A DNA stretch of 64,000 nt. Origin: Rhodovulum tesquicola (GTDB lineage: Bacteria; Pseudomonadota; Alphaproteobacteria; Rhodobacterales; Rhodobacteraceae). The notes under the pieces were generated by a model. The model saw only the letters and a list, made by a program, of their open reading frames with translations. It was not told where the DNA came from and did no database searches. The stretch covers positions 352,972 through 416,971 of the forward strand of contig NZ_JAMYDV010000001.1 in NCBI RefSeq assembly GCF_024128855.1. The letters run 5' to 3'. Below are positions 53,558 through 63,017 of this stretch, one piece after another. The translations under genes were made by a program, and so were the position numbers. Every line of letters starts with the position of its first letter. Position 1 is the first letter of the stretch.

Positions 53558-54526
53558 ATGGCGATCCAGTTCATGTACGCCGCCCTCGGGTTGGCGTTGC
53601 TGGTTCTGGCCGGGGACAGCCTGGTCAAGGGGGCGGTGAACCTGTCGCTGCGACTGGGTGTGCCCGCGCTGATCGTGGGGCTGACCATCGTGGCCTTCGG
53701 CACCTCGGCGCCCGAACTTCTGGTCTCGATCCAGGCGGTGCTGCGCGACTCGCCGGGCATTGCGCTGGGCAATGTCGTCGGATCGAACATTGCCAACGTG
53801 CTTATGGTGCTGGGCCTGCCGGCACTGATCGTGGCGATCCGGACCGATGAATGCGACACGCGGCGCACCTATGGGCTGATGCTGGGCGCCACGGTCTTCT
53901 TCTTGGCGATCTCGCTGACCGGAACGATCACATGGGTTCACGGCCTGGGCCTTTTGCTGGTGCTGGGTTTCGTTCTGGCCGACGCCTTCCTGACCGCCAG
54001 AAACCATAGGCGTGCGAATGGCGCGCGCGTGGCAGCAGGTGACGATCCCGAGGAGATAGAGGGTGCCGATCCCGGTCTTGGCTGGCAAAAAATCCTGGTC
54101 TACCTGGTGCTGGGTCTCATCGGTCTTCCATTGGGCGCAGACCTTCTGGTCGACAGTTCGATCGAGATTGCCCGGGCGCTGAACGTGTCGGATACGGTGA
54201 TCGGCCTCACGCTGGTGGCCGTCGGCACATCGCTTCCCGAGCTTGCCACCACGGTCGTGGCCGCGCTGCGCCGACAGGCTGATGTCGCCTTGGGCAACGT
54301 GATCGGGTCGAACATGTTCAACCTGCTCGCCATCGTCGGCATTGCCAGCTTCTTCGGCAATATCCCGATCCCGGCCGAGATGCTGCGCTTCGATTTCTGG
54401 GTGATGCTGGGGGCCACGCTCCTTCTGGTGCCCTTCGTGTTCCGGGGCTGGCCGTTGACCCGGGTCTGGGGCGCGATCTTCACGGCCCTCTTCGTGCTCT
54501 ACATTGCGCTTGTGGTGATGACATGA
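53558..54526 (+). CDS. Calcium/sodium antiporter (YrbG-like)
   Basis: 322 residues from the ATG at 53558. Two inverted repeats each carry the CaCA signature: IVAFGTSAPELLVSIQAVLR with ALGNVVGSNIANVL, and LVAVGTSLPELATTVVAALR with ALGNVIGSNMFNLL. About ten membrane helices. It exchanges cations across the inner membrane. Overlaps the SDR gene by 4 bp. Confidence 0.93.
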   Translation: MAIQFMYAALGLALLVLAGDSLVKGAVNLSLRLGVPALIVGLTIVAFGTSAPELLVSIQAVLRDSPGIALGNVVGSNIANVLMVLGLPALIVAIRTDECDTRRTYGLMLGATVFFLAISLTGTITWVHGLGLLLVLGFVLADAFLTARNHRRANGARVAAGDDPEEIEGADPGLGWQKILVYLVLGLIGLPLGADLLVDSSIEIARALNVSDTVIGLTLVAVGTSLPELATTVVAALRRQADVALGNVIGSNMFNLLAIVGIASFFGNIPIPAEMLRFDFWVMLGATLLLVPFVFRGWPLTRVWGAIFTALFVLYIALVVMT

Positions 54527-55305
54527 CGGATCGTGCGCTGGTGACAGGCGGCGCGCGGCGGTTGGGCCGGGCGATGGCGCTGCACCTTGCGGCGCGCGGT
54601 TTCGACGTGGCGATCCATTATGCCGCCAGCGCCGATGCAGCCGAGGCGGTGGCAGGCGAGATCCGCGCCCGGGGCCAGCATGCGGTGGCGCTGCAGGCCG
54701 ATCTGCTGGACGAGGATGCCGCCGCCGCGCTGGTCGGGCGGGCGGCCGAGGCGCTGGGCGGGCCGCTGACGGTGCTGGTCAACAACGCCTCGATCTTCGA
54801 ATACGACAACATCCACACCGCCTCCCGCGAAAGCTGGGACCGGCATATCGGCTCGAACCTGCGCGCGCCCTTCCTGCTGACGCAGGCCTTTGCCCATCAG
54901 GCGCCCGATCACGGCATCTGCGAGGGTGGCGAGCCGCTGGCTTCGGGACTGGTGATCAACATGATCGACCAGCGCGTGCTCAAGCCGACGCCCGAATTCA
55001 TGACCTATACCATCGCCAAGATGGGGCTCTGGGCCTTTACCCGCACCGCGGCGCAGGCGCTGGCCCCGGCGATCCGCGTGAACGCGATCGGGCCGGGGCC
55101 GACGCTGCGCGGCGGTCGGCAGTCCGAGGACCATTTCGCTCGCCAGCGCGCCGCGACGATCCTGCGCCGCGGCGCCGATCCCGACGAGATCTGCGCTGCG
55201 CTCGACTACTTCCTTGATGCGCGCTCGGTCACGGGGCAACTTCTGTGCGTCGATGGCGGCCAGCACCTGTCCTGGCAGACACCCGATGTTCTTGGGGTGG
55301 AGTGA
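54523..55305 (+). CDS. SDR oxidoreductase, pteridine-reductase-like
   Basis: 260 residues from the ATG at 54523. The NADP site TGGARRLGRAMAL (the RR is typical of FolM/pteridine reductases), NNASIFEYDN, and catalytic YTIAK. A cytoplasmic NADPH-dependent reductase, possibly of dihydromonapterin or biopterin. Nearby moaD, moaE (molybdopterin) may be coincidental. Coupled to the antiporter gene by ATGA. Confidence 0.87.
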   Translation: MTDRALVTGGARRLGRAMALHLAARGFDVAIHYAASADAAEAVAGEIRARGQHAVALQADLLDEDAAAALVGRAAEALGGPLTVLVNNASIFEYDNIHTASRESWDRHIGSNLRAPFLLTQAFAHQAPDHGICEGGEPLASGLVINMIDQRVLKPTPEFMTYTIAKMGLWAFTRTAAQALAPAIRVNAIGPGPTLRGGRQSEDHFARQRAATILRRGADPDEICAALDYFLDARSVTGQLLCVDGGQHLSWQTPDVLGVE

Positions 55306-55606
55306 CGGTCTCGGGCAGAGTGGCGCGTTAACTTTTCCACCTCTGCCGGAGCCGGTCATAATTTCTTCACCATTTCTTCAGGAAATTCAACAATTTGCAA
55401 CATTGTGAATTTTGTGATGAAATATCAATCACTTGCAGAACCGCACAAAAAATGAGCAAACCGTTGAACGGGTCGGAATCCAATGGAAAATCCCACGCGC
55501 CCCAAGCTTATACGCAGACTTGTCCACAGAAGTCGTGGACATGTTTGGACTTGATGGCCGGCCGGGTATCGTTGCAGCGATGGCGGGGAATCACGATCTC
55601 GACGAA
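55306..55606. other. AT-rich uvrC upstream region
   Basis: About 300 bp, unusually AT-rich for this genome between 55330 and 55460, with two near-direct copies of ATTTCTTCA and the inverted repeat GTGAT...ATCAC near 55413-55431. A perfect 6-bp inverted repeat GTCCAC (55522-55527) / GTGGAC (55535-55540) follows. It most likely contains the uvrC promoter; the open frame through it has no homology. No SOS-type GTTC-N7-GTTC box was found. Confidence 0.4.
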
Positions 55607-57487
55607 ATGACCATGAACCCGACCGAGGCTGAAGCCGCCCGCCGCCCGCAGGGCCATGCCTGTATCCAGTCCTACCTTGCGACGCTGGACAACTCGCCCG
55701 GTGTCTACCGCATGCTCGATGCCCAGGCCCGCGTTCTGTATGTCGGCAAGGCCCGCAGCCTGAGGAAACGGGTGGCGAATTATGCCAAGCCGTCCGGGCA
55801 TTCCCCCCGGATCGCGCGGATGATCTCGGAAACCGCGTCGATGATGTTCCTGACCACGCGGACCGAGACCGAGGCGCTGCTGCTTGAGCAGAACCTCATC
55901 AAGCAGCTCAAGCCGCGCTACAACGTGCTGTTGCGCGACGACAAGAGCTTTCCCAACATCCTGATTACCACCGGCCACCTTTTCCCGCAGATCACCAAGC
56001 ATCGCGGGGCCAAGTCCGAGAAGGGCGCCTATTTCGGCCCCTTCGCCAGTGCCGGCGCGGTGAACCGGACGCTGAACCAGTTGCAGAAGGTGTTCCTGCT
56101 GAGGAACTGTTCGGACTCGGTGTTCGACAGCCGCACGCGGCCCTGTCTTCTGTTCCAGATAAAGCGGTGCAGCGCGCCCTGCGTCGGCCGGATCAGCGCG
56201 GCCGAGTATGCCCGGGCGGTGCGCGATGCCGAACGCTTCCTTCAGGGCCGCACGACCGGCGTGCAGGAGGCGCTGGCGACCGAGATGGCGGCGGCCTCGG
56301 ACGCGATGGAGTTCGAGCGCGCGGCGGCCCTGCGCGACCGCATCCGCGCCCTGACCCAGGTGCAGTCGGTTCAGGGCATCAACCCGCGCGGCGTGGCCGA
56401 GGCGGATGTGATCGCGCTGCACATGGAGGGCGGGCAGGCCTGCGTGCAGGTCTTCTTCATCCGGGCGAACCAGAACTGGGGCAACCGGGACTATTACCCG
56501 AAGACCGGTTCCGGCGCCGAGGCGGCCGAGGTGCTGCGCGGCTTCCTTGGCCAGTTCTACGAGAACAAGGACCCGCCCCGGCTGATCCTCTTGTCGGACG
56601 ATATCGAGGATCGCGACCTGATGGCAGAGGCGCTGTCCGAACGCGCGGGCCGCAAGGTCGAGATCGCGGTGCCCCAGCGTGGCGAAAAGGCGGATCTGGT
56701 GGCCGGGGCCGCCCGCAATGCCCGCGAAAGCCTTGCCCGGCGCTTGTCGGAAAGCGTGGCGCAGGGCAAGCTGCTGGCAGGGCTGGCCGAGGCGTTCGGA
56801 CTGGACTCCCCGCCCGCGCGGATCGAGATCTACGACAACAGCCATATCCAGGGCACGAACGCGGTGGGGGCGATGGTGGTTGCCGGACCCGAGGGGTTCG
56901 TGAAAAGCCAGTACCGCAAGTTCAACATCCGCGGCACCGACCTGACGCCGGGCGACGATTTCGGCATGATGCGCGAGGTGCTGACGCGCCGCTTCCAGCG
57001 GTTGCTCAGGGAAGACCCGGATCGCGAGGGGGAGACATGGCCCGACCTGTTGCTGATCGACGGCGGTGCGGGGCAGGTGGGGGCGGTCGCGCAGATCATG
57101 GCCGATCTGGGCGTCGAGGACATCCCGGTTCTTGGCGTGGCCAAGGGCATCGACCGCGATGCCGGGAAAGAGGAATTCCACCGCCCCGGCCAGCGCCCCT
57201 TTGCGCTGAAACACAATGACCCGGTGCTTTACTTCGTGCAGCGCCTGCGCGACGAGGCGCACCGCTTTGCCATCGGGGCGCATCGGCAAAAGCGCGCCAA
57301 GGCCGTGGGCGCCACGCCGCTTGACGACATCCCCGGCGTCGGCGCCACGCGCAAGCGCGCGCTGCTGGCGCATTTCGGCAGCGCAAAGGCGGTAGCGCGC
57401 GCGGGATTGGCCGATCTCAAGGCCGTGGACGGAGTTTCCGAATCGCTGGCACAAAGAATCCATGACTTCTTTCATGCCGGTGGCTGA
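55607..57487 (+). CDS. uvrC: Excinuclease ABC subunit C
   Basis: 626 residues from the ATG at 55607; in-frame ATGs at 55541, 55580 and 55613 are alternatives and none has a strong ribosome site. GIY-YIG nuclease ([20 protein letters not shown]), UvrB-binding UVR motif ([12 protein letters not shown]), C-terminal endonuclease ([29 protein letters not shown]) and tandem helix-hairpin-helix ([17 protein letters not shown]). It makes both incisions in nucleotide excision repair with UvrAB. Confidence 0.95.
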   Translation: MTMNPTEAEAARRPQGHACIQSYLATLDNSPGVYRMLDAQARVLYVGKARSLRKRVANYAKPSGHSPRIARMISETASMMFLTTRTETEALLLEQNLIKQLKPRYNVLLRDDKSFPNILITTGHLFPQITKHRGAKSEKGAYFGPFASAGAVNRTLNQLQKVFLLRNCSDSVFDSRTRPCLLFQIKRCSAPCVGRISAAEYARAVRDAERFLQGRTTGVQEALATEMAAASDAMEFERAAALRDRIRALTQVQSVQGINPRGVAEADVIALHMEGGQACVQVFFIRANQNWGNRDYYPKTGSGAEAAEVLRGFLGQFYENKDPPRLILLSDDIEDRDLMAEALSERAGRKVEIAVPQRGEKADLVAGAARNARESLARRLSESVAQGKLLAGLAEAFGLDSPPARIEIYDNSHIQGTNAVGAMVVAGPEGFVKSQYRKFNIRGTDLTPGDDFGMMREVLTRRFQRLLREDPDREGETWPDLLLIDGGAGQVGAVAQIMADLGVEDIPVLGVAKGIDRDAGKEEFHRPGQRPFALKHNDPVLYFVQRLRDEAHRFAIGAHRQKRAKAVGATPLDDIPGVGATRKRALLAHFGSAKAVARAGLADLKAVDGVSESLAQRIHDFFHAGG

Positions 57488-57490
57488 GTT

Positions 57491-57670
57491 GTGCGACAGG
57501 TTGTGCTGGGCATTGACGCGGCCTGGACCGCGAGTGAGCCGAGCGGGCTTGCCTTGGGCGCTGACGGACACAGGAGGGCATTTGCCCCAAGGATGCAGCG
57601 TCCCCGGGCGGGAGTTTGTAGCGCGAGGCATGATGATGGCATCCAAGCACCCTTTCCCTTGGCGGGTTGA
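57491..57670 (+). pseudogene. N-terminal remnant of a DUF429-family gene
   Basis: A GTG-initiated frame of 59 codons starting 3 bp after uvrC. The first 23 residues (VVLGIDAAWTASEPSGLAL) match the RNase H-like start of DUF429 proteins; what follows (GADGHRRAFAPRMQRPRAG and onward) does not, and the frame ends at 57668-57670, while intact members exceed 200 residues. It looks like the stub of a deleted gene. It may still be translated as a short peptide. Confidence 0.5.
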
Positions 57671-57688
57671 GCCGGTAAGCCTGACGCC

Positions 57689-58255
57689 ATGAGGTGGACC
57701 CTGCCCAATATCCTGTCCGTGCTGCGCCTTTGCGCAGCGCCGCTGTTTCCGGCGGTCTATTTCCTGTGGGACAGCCCGCTGGCCGACTGGATCGCGCTTG
57801 TTCTTTTCGTCGGAGCCGCGGCGACCGACTGGGTGGACGGCTACCTGGCCCGGAAATGGAATGTCGTCAGCCGCTTCGGCGCGATGGTCGATCCGATCGC
57901 CGACAAGGCGATGGTGCTGATCGCGCTGATGGTCGTGGTGGCACAGGCGGGGATGCCGGCGGTGATGACGCTGGCCGCGGGCGTGATATTCTTCCGCGAG
58001 GTCTTCGTCTCGGGCCTGCGCGAGTTTCTGGGCGCGCGCGCTGGCCAGCTCAAGGTGACGCAGCTTGCCAAGTGGAAGACCACGGTCCAGATGGTCGCGA
58101 TCTCGGTGCTGATCGGCCATGGGATCGTGGCCCTGCCCGCAGTCGAGTTCCTGGGAACCGCGCTGCTCGTCGTGGCGGCGGGGCTGACGCTGATAACCGG
58201 GGCGGATTATTTCGCCAAGGCCTGGCCCCATCTCGCCGAGGGAGAGCGGCGATGA
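57689..58255 (+). CDS. pgsA: Phosphatidylglycerophosphate synthase
   Basis: 188 residues, about five membrane helices. The CDP-alcohol phosphotransferase motif DWVDGYLARKWNVVSRFGAM plus VDPIAD is intact. It makes PG-phosphate from CDP-diacylglycerol and glycerol-3-phosphate, the first step to phosphatidylglycerol and cardiolipin. Overlaps moaD by 4 bp. Confidence 0.95.
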   Translation: MRWTLPNILSVLRLCAAPLFPAVYFLWDSPLADWIALVLFVGAAATDWVDGYLARKWNVVSRFGAMVDPIADKAMVLIALMVVVAQAGMPAVMTLAAGVIFFREVFVSGLREFLGARAGQLKVTQLAKWKTTVQMVAISVLIGHGIVALPAVEFLGTALLVVAAGLTLITGADYFAKAWPHLAEGERR

Positions 58256-58500
58256 TCGAGGTTCTCTATTTCGCCTGGCTGCGCGAGCGCATCGGCCTGC
58301 CGAAGGAACGGATCGAGACATCCGCGGCGACCGTGGCCGATCTGGTCGAGGAACTGAAGGCGCGCGAGGACCGCTATGCCGCCGCCTTTGCCGATCTTGC
58401 GGCGGTGCGGGTTGCGCTGGACCAGGAACTTGCCGAGTTCGACGCCCCGCTGGCAGGCGTGCGCGAGGTCGCCTTTTTCCCGCCGATGACCGGGGGCTGA
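58252..58500 (+). CDS. moaD: Molybdopterin synthase small subunit
   Basis: 82 residues from the ATG at 58252. Ubiquitin-like fold (MIEVLYFAWLRERIGLPKE) ending in the required Gly-Gly (FFPPMTGG). The thiocarboxylated tail supplies sulfur for molybdopterin. Directly followed by moaE (2-bp gap). Confidence 0.93.
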   Translation: MIEVLYFAWLRERIGLPKERIETSAATVADLVEELKAREDRYAAAFADLAAVRVALDQELAEFDAPLAGVREVAFFPPMTGG

Positions 58501-58502
58501 GG

Positions 58503-58949
58503 ATGCGGGTTCGCGTTCAGGCCGAGCCCTTCGATTTCGGCGCGGAATGCGGGGCCTTCGCCACCGGGCGGACCGATGCGGGCGCAGTTGTGACCTTTGC
58601 GGGGATCGTGCGCGACGATGGCGGGCTCGCGCGGATGGAACTGGAGCATTACCCCGGCATGACCGAAAGGGCGCTGGGGCGGATCACGGCCGAAGCGATG
58701 CGGCGCTGGGCGCTGAGGGATTGCCTCGTCATCCACCGCTTCGGGACGATGCTGCCCGGCGAGACGATCATGATGGTCGGGACCGCCGCCCCCCACCGCG
58801 CCGATGCCTTTGCCGCGGCGGAATTCCTGATGGACTACCTGAAATCCCGCGCGCCTTTCTGGAAGAAGGAGTTCGGCGCAGACGGTTCAGCCTGGGTCGC
58901 GGCGAAGGACACCGACGAAAAGGCGCTCGGCCGCTGGTCCGAAGACTGA
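58503..58949 (+). CDS. moaE: Molybdopterin synthase large subunit
   Basis: 148 residues. FAGIVRDDGGLARMELEHYP, VIHRFGTMLPGETIMMVGTA, HRADAFAAAEFLMDYLKSRA and PFWKKEF (catalytic Lys) are the MoaE signatures. It forms a heterotetramer with MoaD and converts precursor Z to molybdopterin. Confidence 0.95.
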   Translation: MRVRVQAEPFDFGAECGAFATGRTDAGAVVTFAGIVRDDGGLARMELEHYPGMTERALGRITAEAMRRWALRDCLVIHRFGTMLPGETIMMVGTAAPHRADAFAAAEFLMDYLKSRAPFWKKEFGADGSAWVAAKDTDEKALGRWSED

Positions 58950-58989
58950 CCATCCGCCTGCTTCTTGGAGCGCATACCCGTTCTGCCGC

Positions 58990-59316
58990 TCAGTCCGTGC
59001 GCATCCGGTCGATCTGGGCGCGAAGCTCGCCCGCCTCGAACCGCGCATCGCGCAGCCCGTCCATCGTCGCGCGCAATTCGGCCTCGGTCTGGCTGAGACG
59101 ATTGGTCAGCTCCGCCTCGCGCTGGTGCAGATAGGCGATCGCCTGGTCGCGCTGTTCCTCGGCCTCGTGCAGCGCCTGGGCCATGTGATCCAGATCGTCC
59201 ATGTTCTCGTCGGTGACCTGCGCCACCCGATGCACCAGCAACGAGGCGAACCAGCCCAGAAGGAAGGTCGCGAACAGAACCAGTGTCGTCACGATGATGA
59301 ATTCAGTCCTGTCCAT
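58990..59316 (-). CDS. Small membrane-anchored coiled-coil protein
   Basis: 108 residues from the ATG at 59316, 14 bp inside the OmpA-like gene. One N-terminal membrane helix (FIIVTTLVLFATFLLGWFAS) then a long coiled coil (MAQALHEAEEQRDQAIAYLH, QREAELTNRLSQTEAELRAT). Cell-envelope or division-type organisation is possible. No domain recognised; co-expressed with the OmpA-like gene. Confidence 0.8.
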   Translation of the reverse strand: MDRTEFIIVTTLVLFATFLLGWFASLLVHRVAQVTDENMDDLDHMAQALHEAEEQRDQAIAYLHQREAELTNRLSQTEAELRATMDGLRDARFEAGELRAQIDRMRTD

Positions 59317-61243
59317 CGGTTTCTTCTTCTGCTTCTTCGTTCTCGTTCTCGTTCTCGTTCTCGTTCTCGTTCTCGTTCTCGTTCTCGTTCTCGTTCTCGT
59401 CCGTCTCGACGTCTTCGGGCTCCGCCGCCACCAACTGGAACTCGATCCGCCGGTTCGCCTCGCGCCCCTCTTCCGTGCCGTTGTCCGCGATCGGCTGGCT
59501 GGCGCCATAGCCGCGCGCGGTCAGGTTCGAGGTCAGCACCCGCCGCGCCATCAGCGCGGTCAACACCGCCTCGGCCCGCTCGCGGCTGAGCCTTTCGTTC
59601 AGCGCCGCCCGGCCCTGGCTGTCGGTATGGCCGCCGATCTCGATCTGGGCATCGGGACAGCTGCGCAGCACGTCGGCGATCTGGTCGACCACCCGGACCG
59701 CGGCGCCCTCGATCCTGGTCGCGCCGGGCGCAAAGGTGATCTTTTCTTTCGCCAGGATCTCGGCGATCCGGGCGACGCAGGCCTCCGGGGTCGGGCGGCC
59801 GTCCGGGGTTTCCTCGGGTTCGACATAGGTGATGTCGATCTGGAAGGCTTTACCTTCGCCCAACCTGTCCGAAAGCAGCCGCGCCACCCTTGCCTGGGCT
59901 GTGTCGTCCATCGTGACGCCGGTCAGCCGCACGAGATCGGCCCGCACGATCACGGTTCCGTTGCGCAGCTGCGAAAGCGCCTCCAGCCCGGCCAGAGCCC
60001 GGATCGGCCAGCCCTCGGGCAGGCTCGGGTCAAGCCGTGTCGCCGAGCGGACGCTCTGCAACCCGAACTGCGCCCGCGCATAGCTTTCGGCCGCAGATTG
60101 CACCAGCGCATCTGGCATCCGACCGCGCAACTGCACCTGGCCTTCGGGGCTAAGCGTGGCAACGAATTCCTTGGGGCCCTCGTCGGCGGCCGGTCCCTCG
60201 GACCCGGCCGGGTCGGTCAGGGTGGCCGTCAGCTCGAACGGGGCGGGCAACCGGGCCCGCAGCGCCGTCACCGCCTTGTCAAAACGCGCCCGTTCGGTTC
60301 CGGGGGCTGCCATCAGCGTTACGTCGGCATCGGAAAAGCTCAGAGTGCCGCCGCCGATTTCGGCCAGGGCGTCGATGCCCAGCGCGGCGGCCTCGCCCCA
60401 GCCGGGTGCGGGCACGCCCAGCCCCAGCGGGCAATCCAGCGCGCCGGTCAGCCCCGCGCGCCGGGCCGCCTGGGCGATCAATGTCGCGGCTTCGGCAGTG
60501 TCGGCAGCGCAGGCGTCGAACCTTGCTGTCCCATCCTCCAGCAGGAATCTCAGGGTGAAGGGCGCGATCATCGGGCGCGGCGCCGAGATGTCGAGCACGG
60601 GCGTCACCCCTACGGGGGCGGCGGCGCGCAGGTCCCGTGCGATCCTGTCCCGCTCGCGCAGACTGGTCGCGATGGCCGCTACCGAGACCTTCATGGGCGT
60701 GATCGAGACCTTGGCGCTATCGAAACGGCCCAATGCGTCGATGCCGAAGGCCAGCGCGGCATCCCAGCCCTCGGGTGCCGGGGCGTTGACGGTTTCCAGC
60801 ATGTCGGTGACGGACCCGTCACGCGCGATTCGCGCCAGATCACGGCCAAGCCTGCCGCGATCGGTCGCCGTCGGCACCAGCCCGATCACCGAGATACCCG
60901 AGGCGTTGCGCAACAGCTCGACCGAGAATCTTGGCGCTGCCAGTGGGTTTGTGGTCTCGACCGTGATCTCGTCCAGCAAATGCGACGCATCGATCACCTC
61001 GCCCGCGACCGAGAGCGCGCGGAACCGCGCCGCCTCGTCCGGGGCCGTGCCCGTCAGCCGCATCAGCATCCCGTCTGGCGTGGCCTCGGCCCAGTCGATC
61101 CCTTTCTCGGACAACGCCGCGCGCGTGGCCTTTGCCGTCCGCGACTCGAGCTGTCCGACGGCCAGAAACGCGGCCAGCAGGCACAATCCGCCCACCAGCG
61201 CGATCACGGCACTCGTTATCAGTTTCGGGCTGAGGCGGGTCAT
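59303..61243 (-). CDS. Large OmpA-family envelope protein
   Basis: 646 residues from the ATG at 61243. N-terminal membrane/signal segment (LITSAVIALVGGLCLLAAFL), a long periplasmic region with repeated BON/PD-like units, then an OmpA-type peptidoglycan-binding domain (IEIGGHTDSQGRAALNERLS, TARGYGASQPIADNGTEEGR, ANRRIEFQLV). After it comes an unusual (Glu-Asn)n tail of about 20 residues from a hexanucleotide repeat, ending EEAEEETDGQD. No beta-barrel region is evident, so it likely anchors the inner membrane to peptidoglycan. Confidence 0.87.
   Translation of the reverse strand: MTRLSPKLITSAVIALVGGLCLLAAFLAVGQLESRTAKATRAALSEKGIDWAEATPDGMLMRLTGTAPDEAARFRALSVAGEVIDASHLLDEITVETTNPLAAPRFSVELLRNASGISVIGLVPTATDRGRLGRDLARIARDGSVTDMLETVNAPAPEGWDAALAFGIDALGRFDSAKVSITPMKVSVAAIATSLRERDRIARDLRAAAPVGVTPVLDISAPRPMIAPFTLRFLLEDGTARFDACAADTAEAATLIAQAARRAGLTGALDCPLGLGVPAPGWGEAAALGIDALAEIGGGTLSFSDADVTLMAAPGTERARFDKAVTALRARLPAPFELTATLTDPAGSEGPAADEGPKEFVATLSPEGQVQLRGRMPDALVQSAAESYARAQFGLQSVRSATRLDPSLPEGWPIRALAGLEALSQLRNGTVIVRADLVRLTGVTMDDTAQARVARLLSDRLGEGKAFQIDITYVEPEETPDGRPTPEACVARIAEILAKEKITFAPGATRIEGAAVRVVDQIADVLRSCPDAQIEIGGHTDSQGRAALNERLSRERAEAVLTALMARRVLTSNLTARGYGASQPIADNGTEEGREANRRIEFQLVAAEPEDVETDENENENENENENENENENENEEAEEETDGQD
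59341..59400. repeat. Ten tandem TCTCGT hexanucleotides
   Basis: Exactly ten perfect copies of TCTCGT, encoding (Glu-Asn)10 on the minus strand near the end of the OmpA-like gene. Copy-number change would lengthen or shorten the tail in steps of two residues without a frameshift. Confidence 0.97.
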
Positions 61244-61303
61244 CGGGGCTGTCCCACGGTTAGGATCATGGATCGTCCCCTTCCAAGGCCGCGTGCCGCT
61301 CAA

Positions 61304-62284
61304 TCATGCCAGAATTGCAAGACCAAAGAACAGCACCGGGATCAGACCGGCTTCGCGGTTCGCCCGGAACAGTCGCAGGCAGGTCTCGGCATCGTCCGCG
61401 TCAAGATTGCGCAATTGCCAGTAAAGATGCGCGCCGAAGCCTGCGACCCCCATCAATCCAACGATCACGGCTGTCTGTCCGGCGCTATGGGTCAGCGCGA
61501 CCAGAACCGCCAGTGCCATCAACCCGACGCTTGCGATTCCGAACTGTTGAAGCCGCAGCGCCGTCTGGTCTCCGAACAGCAACGCAGTGGACTTCACCCC
61601 GATCAGCGCGTCGTCCTCTTTGTCCTGATGGGCATAGATCGTGTCGTAGAAGATCGTCCAGGCGATCCCCGACAGGTAAAGGAACAGCGCAGGCCAACCT
61701 AGGCTGCCGGTATGCGCCGTCCAGGCCAGCAGCGCCCCCCAGTTGAAGGCGAGCCCAAGAAAGACCTGCGGCCAGTAGGTAAAGCGCTTGGCGAAGGGAT
61801 AGACCGCCACCAGCACCAGCGAGGCGATTCCCAGAGAGATCGCCGCGTTGTTGAAGGTGATCAGGATCAGGAAGGCGGTCAGCGCCTGAAGCACCATCCA
61901 CACCACCGCGTTCTGCACCGTCACCTGCCCCGAGGGGATCGGGCGCGAGCGGGTGCGCGCCACGCTGGCGTCGAATTCGCGGTCGGTGATGTCGTTCCAT
62001 GTGCAGCCCGCACCGCGCATCAGCCACGCCCCGATGGCGCAGCCCAGCACGATCCAGAGGTCGATCCACAGGAATCCGGTCGAGGCCGCGGCCAGCGTCA
62101 CCGCCCACCAGCAGGGAATCAGCAACAGCCACGTCCCCACCGGCCGGTCGGCGCGCGACAGCCGCAGATAGGGGCGCGTCCAGGCCGGCGCCTGGGCGTC
62201 GACCCAGTTGCCCCGGACCGCATCTGCGACTTGGCCTTCGGCCTCTGGCGTTTCGCCGGTCTGGGACATATCACTGGTGGCCAT
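61304..62284 (-). CDS. ubiA: 4-hydroxybenzoate polyprenyltransferase
   Basis: 326 residues (ATG at 62284; ATG at 62269 would be shorter). Eight or nine membrane helices; metal/prenyl-diphosphate motifs GAGCTWNDITDREFD and YDTIYAHQDKEDD. It attaches the polyprenyl chain to 4-hydroxybenzoate in ubiquinone synthesis. The ATG at 62284 overlaps the rsmE ATG on the opposite strand. Confidence 0.94.
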   Translation of the reverse strand: MATSDMSQTGETPEAEGQVADAVRGNWVDAQAPAWTRPYLRLSRADRPVGTWLLLIPCWWAVTLAAASTGFLWIDLWIVLGCAIGAWLMRGAGCTWNDITDREFDASVARTRSRPIPSGQVTVQNAVVWMVLQALTAFLILITFNNAAISLGIASLVLVAVYPFAKRFTYWPQVFLGLAFNWGALLAWTAHTGSLGWPALFLYLSGIAWTIFYDTIYAHQDKEDDALIGVKSTALLFGDQTALRLQQFGIASVGLMALAVLVALTHSAGQTAVIVGLMGVAGFGAHLYWQLRNLDADDAETCLRLFRANREAGLIPVLFFGLAILA

Positions 62285-63017
62285 GAGCGAACCCCGGTCT
62301 GCGAAAATCCGGCTCTATGTAGAGCACCCGTTGGGGGAAGGGCAAACCGTTCCTCTGGCGGTGGAGCAGGCGCATTATCTCTTTTCCGTGATGCGGCTTG
62401 GCGTTGGCGATGCGGTTCTGGCGTTCGACGGGCGCGCGGGCGAATGGCTGGCTCGGGTGTCCACGGCGGGCAAGCGCGGTGGCGCGCTGCTGTGCGAGCG
62501 GCAGACAAGGCCGCTTCGGCTGCCGCCCGATCTGTGGCTGTTGTTCGCGCCGATCAAGAAGGCGCGCACCGATTTCATCGTCGAGAAGGCGGCCGAGATG
62601 GGCGCCGCGCGGATCTGCCCGGTCCAGACCGATTTCACCAATGCCGAGCGGATCCGGCAGGACCGTTTGCAGGCCCATGCCATCGAGGCGGCCGAGCAAT
62701 GCGGCGGCACCTATGTCCCCGAAGTCTGCGACCTGCGGCGCTTGTCCGACCTGCTGGCCGACTGGCCCGAAGGGCGGCGGCTGATGTTCTGCGACGAGGC
62801 GCTGGTGGGGGCGGGGGCGGCGCTGGGCGATGCGCCGCGCGGGCCCTGGGCCATACTGATCGGCCCCGAGGGCGGCTTTTCGGATGCCGAGCGCACCCGC
62901 CTGCGCGGCCTGCCCTTTGCCCATCCGGTCAGCCTGGGCCCCCGGGTCCTGCGCGCGGACACGGCGGCGGTGGCCGCCATGACGCTGTGGCAGCAGGCGC
63001 TGGGGGATTGGGGGTGA
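62283..63017 (+). CDS. rsmE: 16S rRNA m3U1498 methyltransferase RsmE
   Basis: 244 residues from the ATG at 62283. HYLFSVMRLGVGDAVLAFDG, IGPEGGFSDAERTRL and LGPRVLRADTAAVAA (knot motifs) identify RsmE of the SPOUT class. Overlaps the next gene by GTGA. Confidence 0.94.
   Translation: MSEPRSAKIRLYVEHPLGEGQTVPLAVEQAHYLFSVMRLGVGDAVLAFDGRAGEWLARVSTAGKRGGALLCERQTRPLRLPPDLWLLFAPIKKARTDFIVEKAAEMGAARICPVQTDFTNAERIRQDRLQAHAIEAAEQCGGTYVPEVCDLRRLSDLLADWPEGRRLMFCDEALVGAGAALGDAPRGPWAILIGPEGGFSDAERTRLRGLPFAHPVSLGPRVLRADTAAVAAMTLWQQALGDWG

Noticed and set aside
55520-55528. DnaA-box-like TTGTCCACA
   Set aside because: A single near-match without a cluster of boxes or origin-type gene context.
55508-58321. 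937-codon open frame on the minus strand
   Set aside because: It lies antisense to uvrC, pgsA and moaD, has no recognisable domain and is explained by high GC at third codon positions.
59201-61702. 833-codon plus-strand frame containing a Leu/Val repeat
   Set aside because: It is the complement of the OmpA-like gene; the Leu/Val repeat is only the hexanucleotide read on the other strand.
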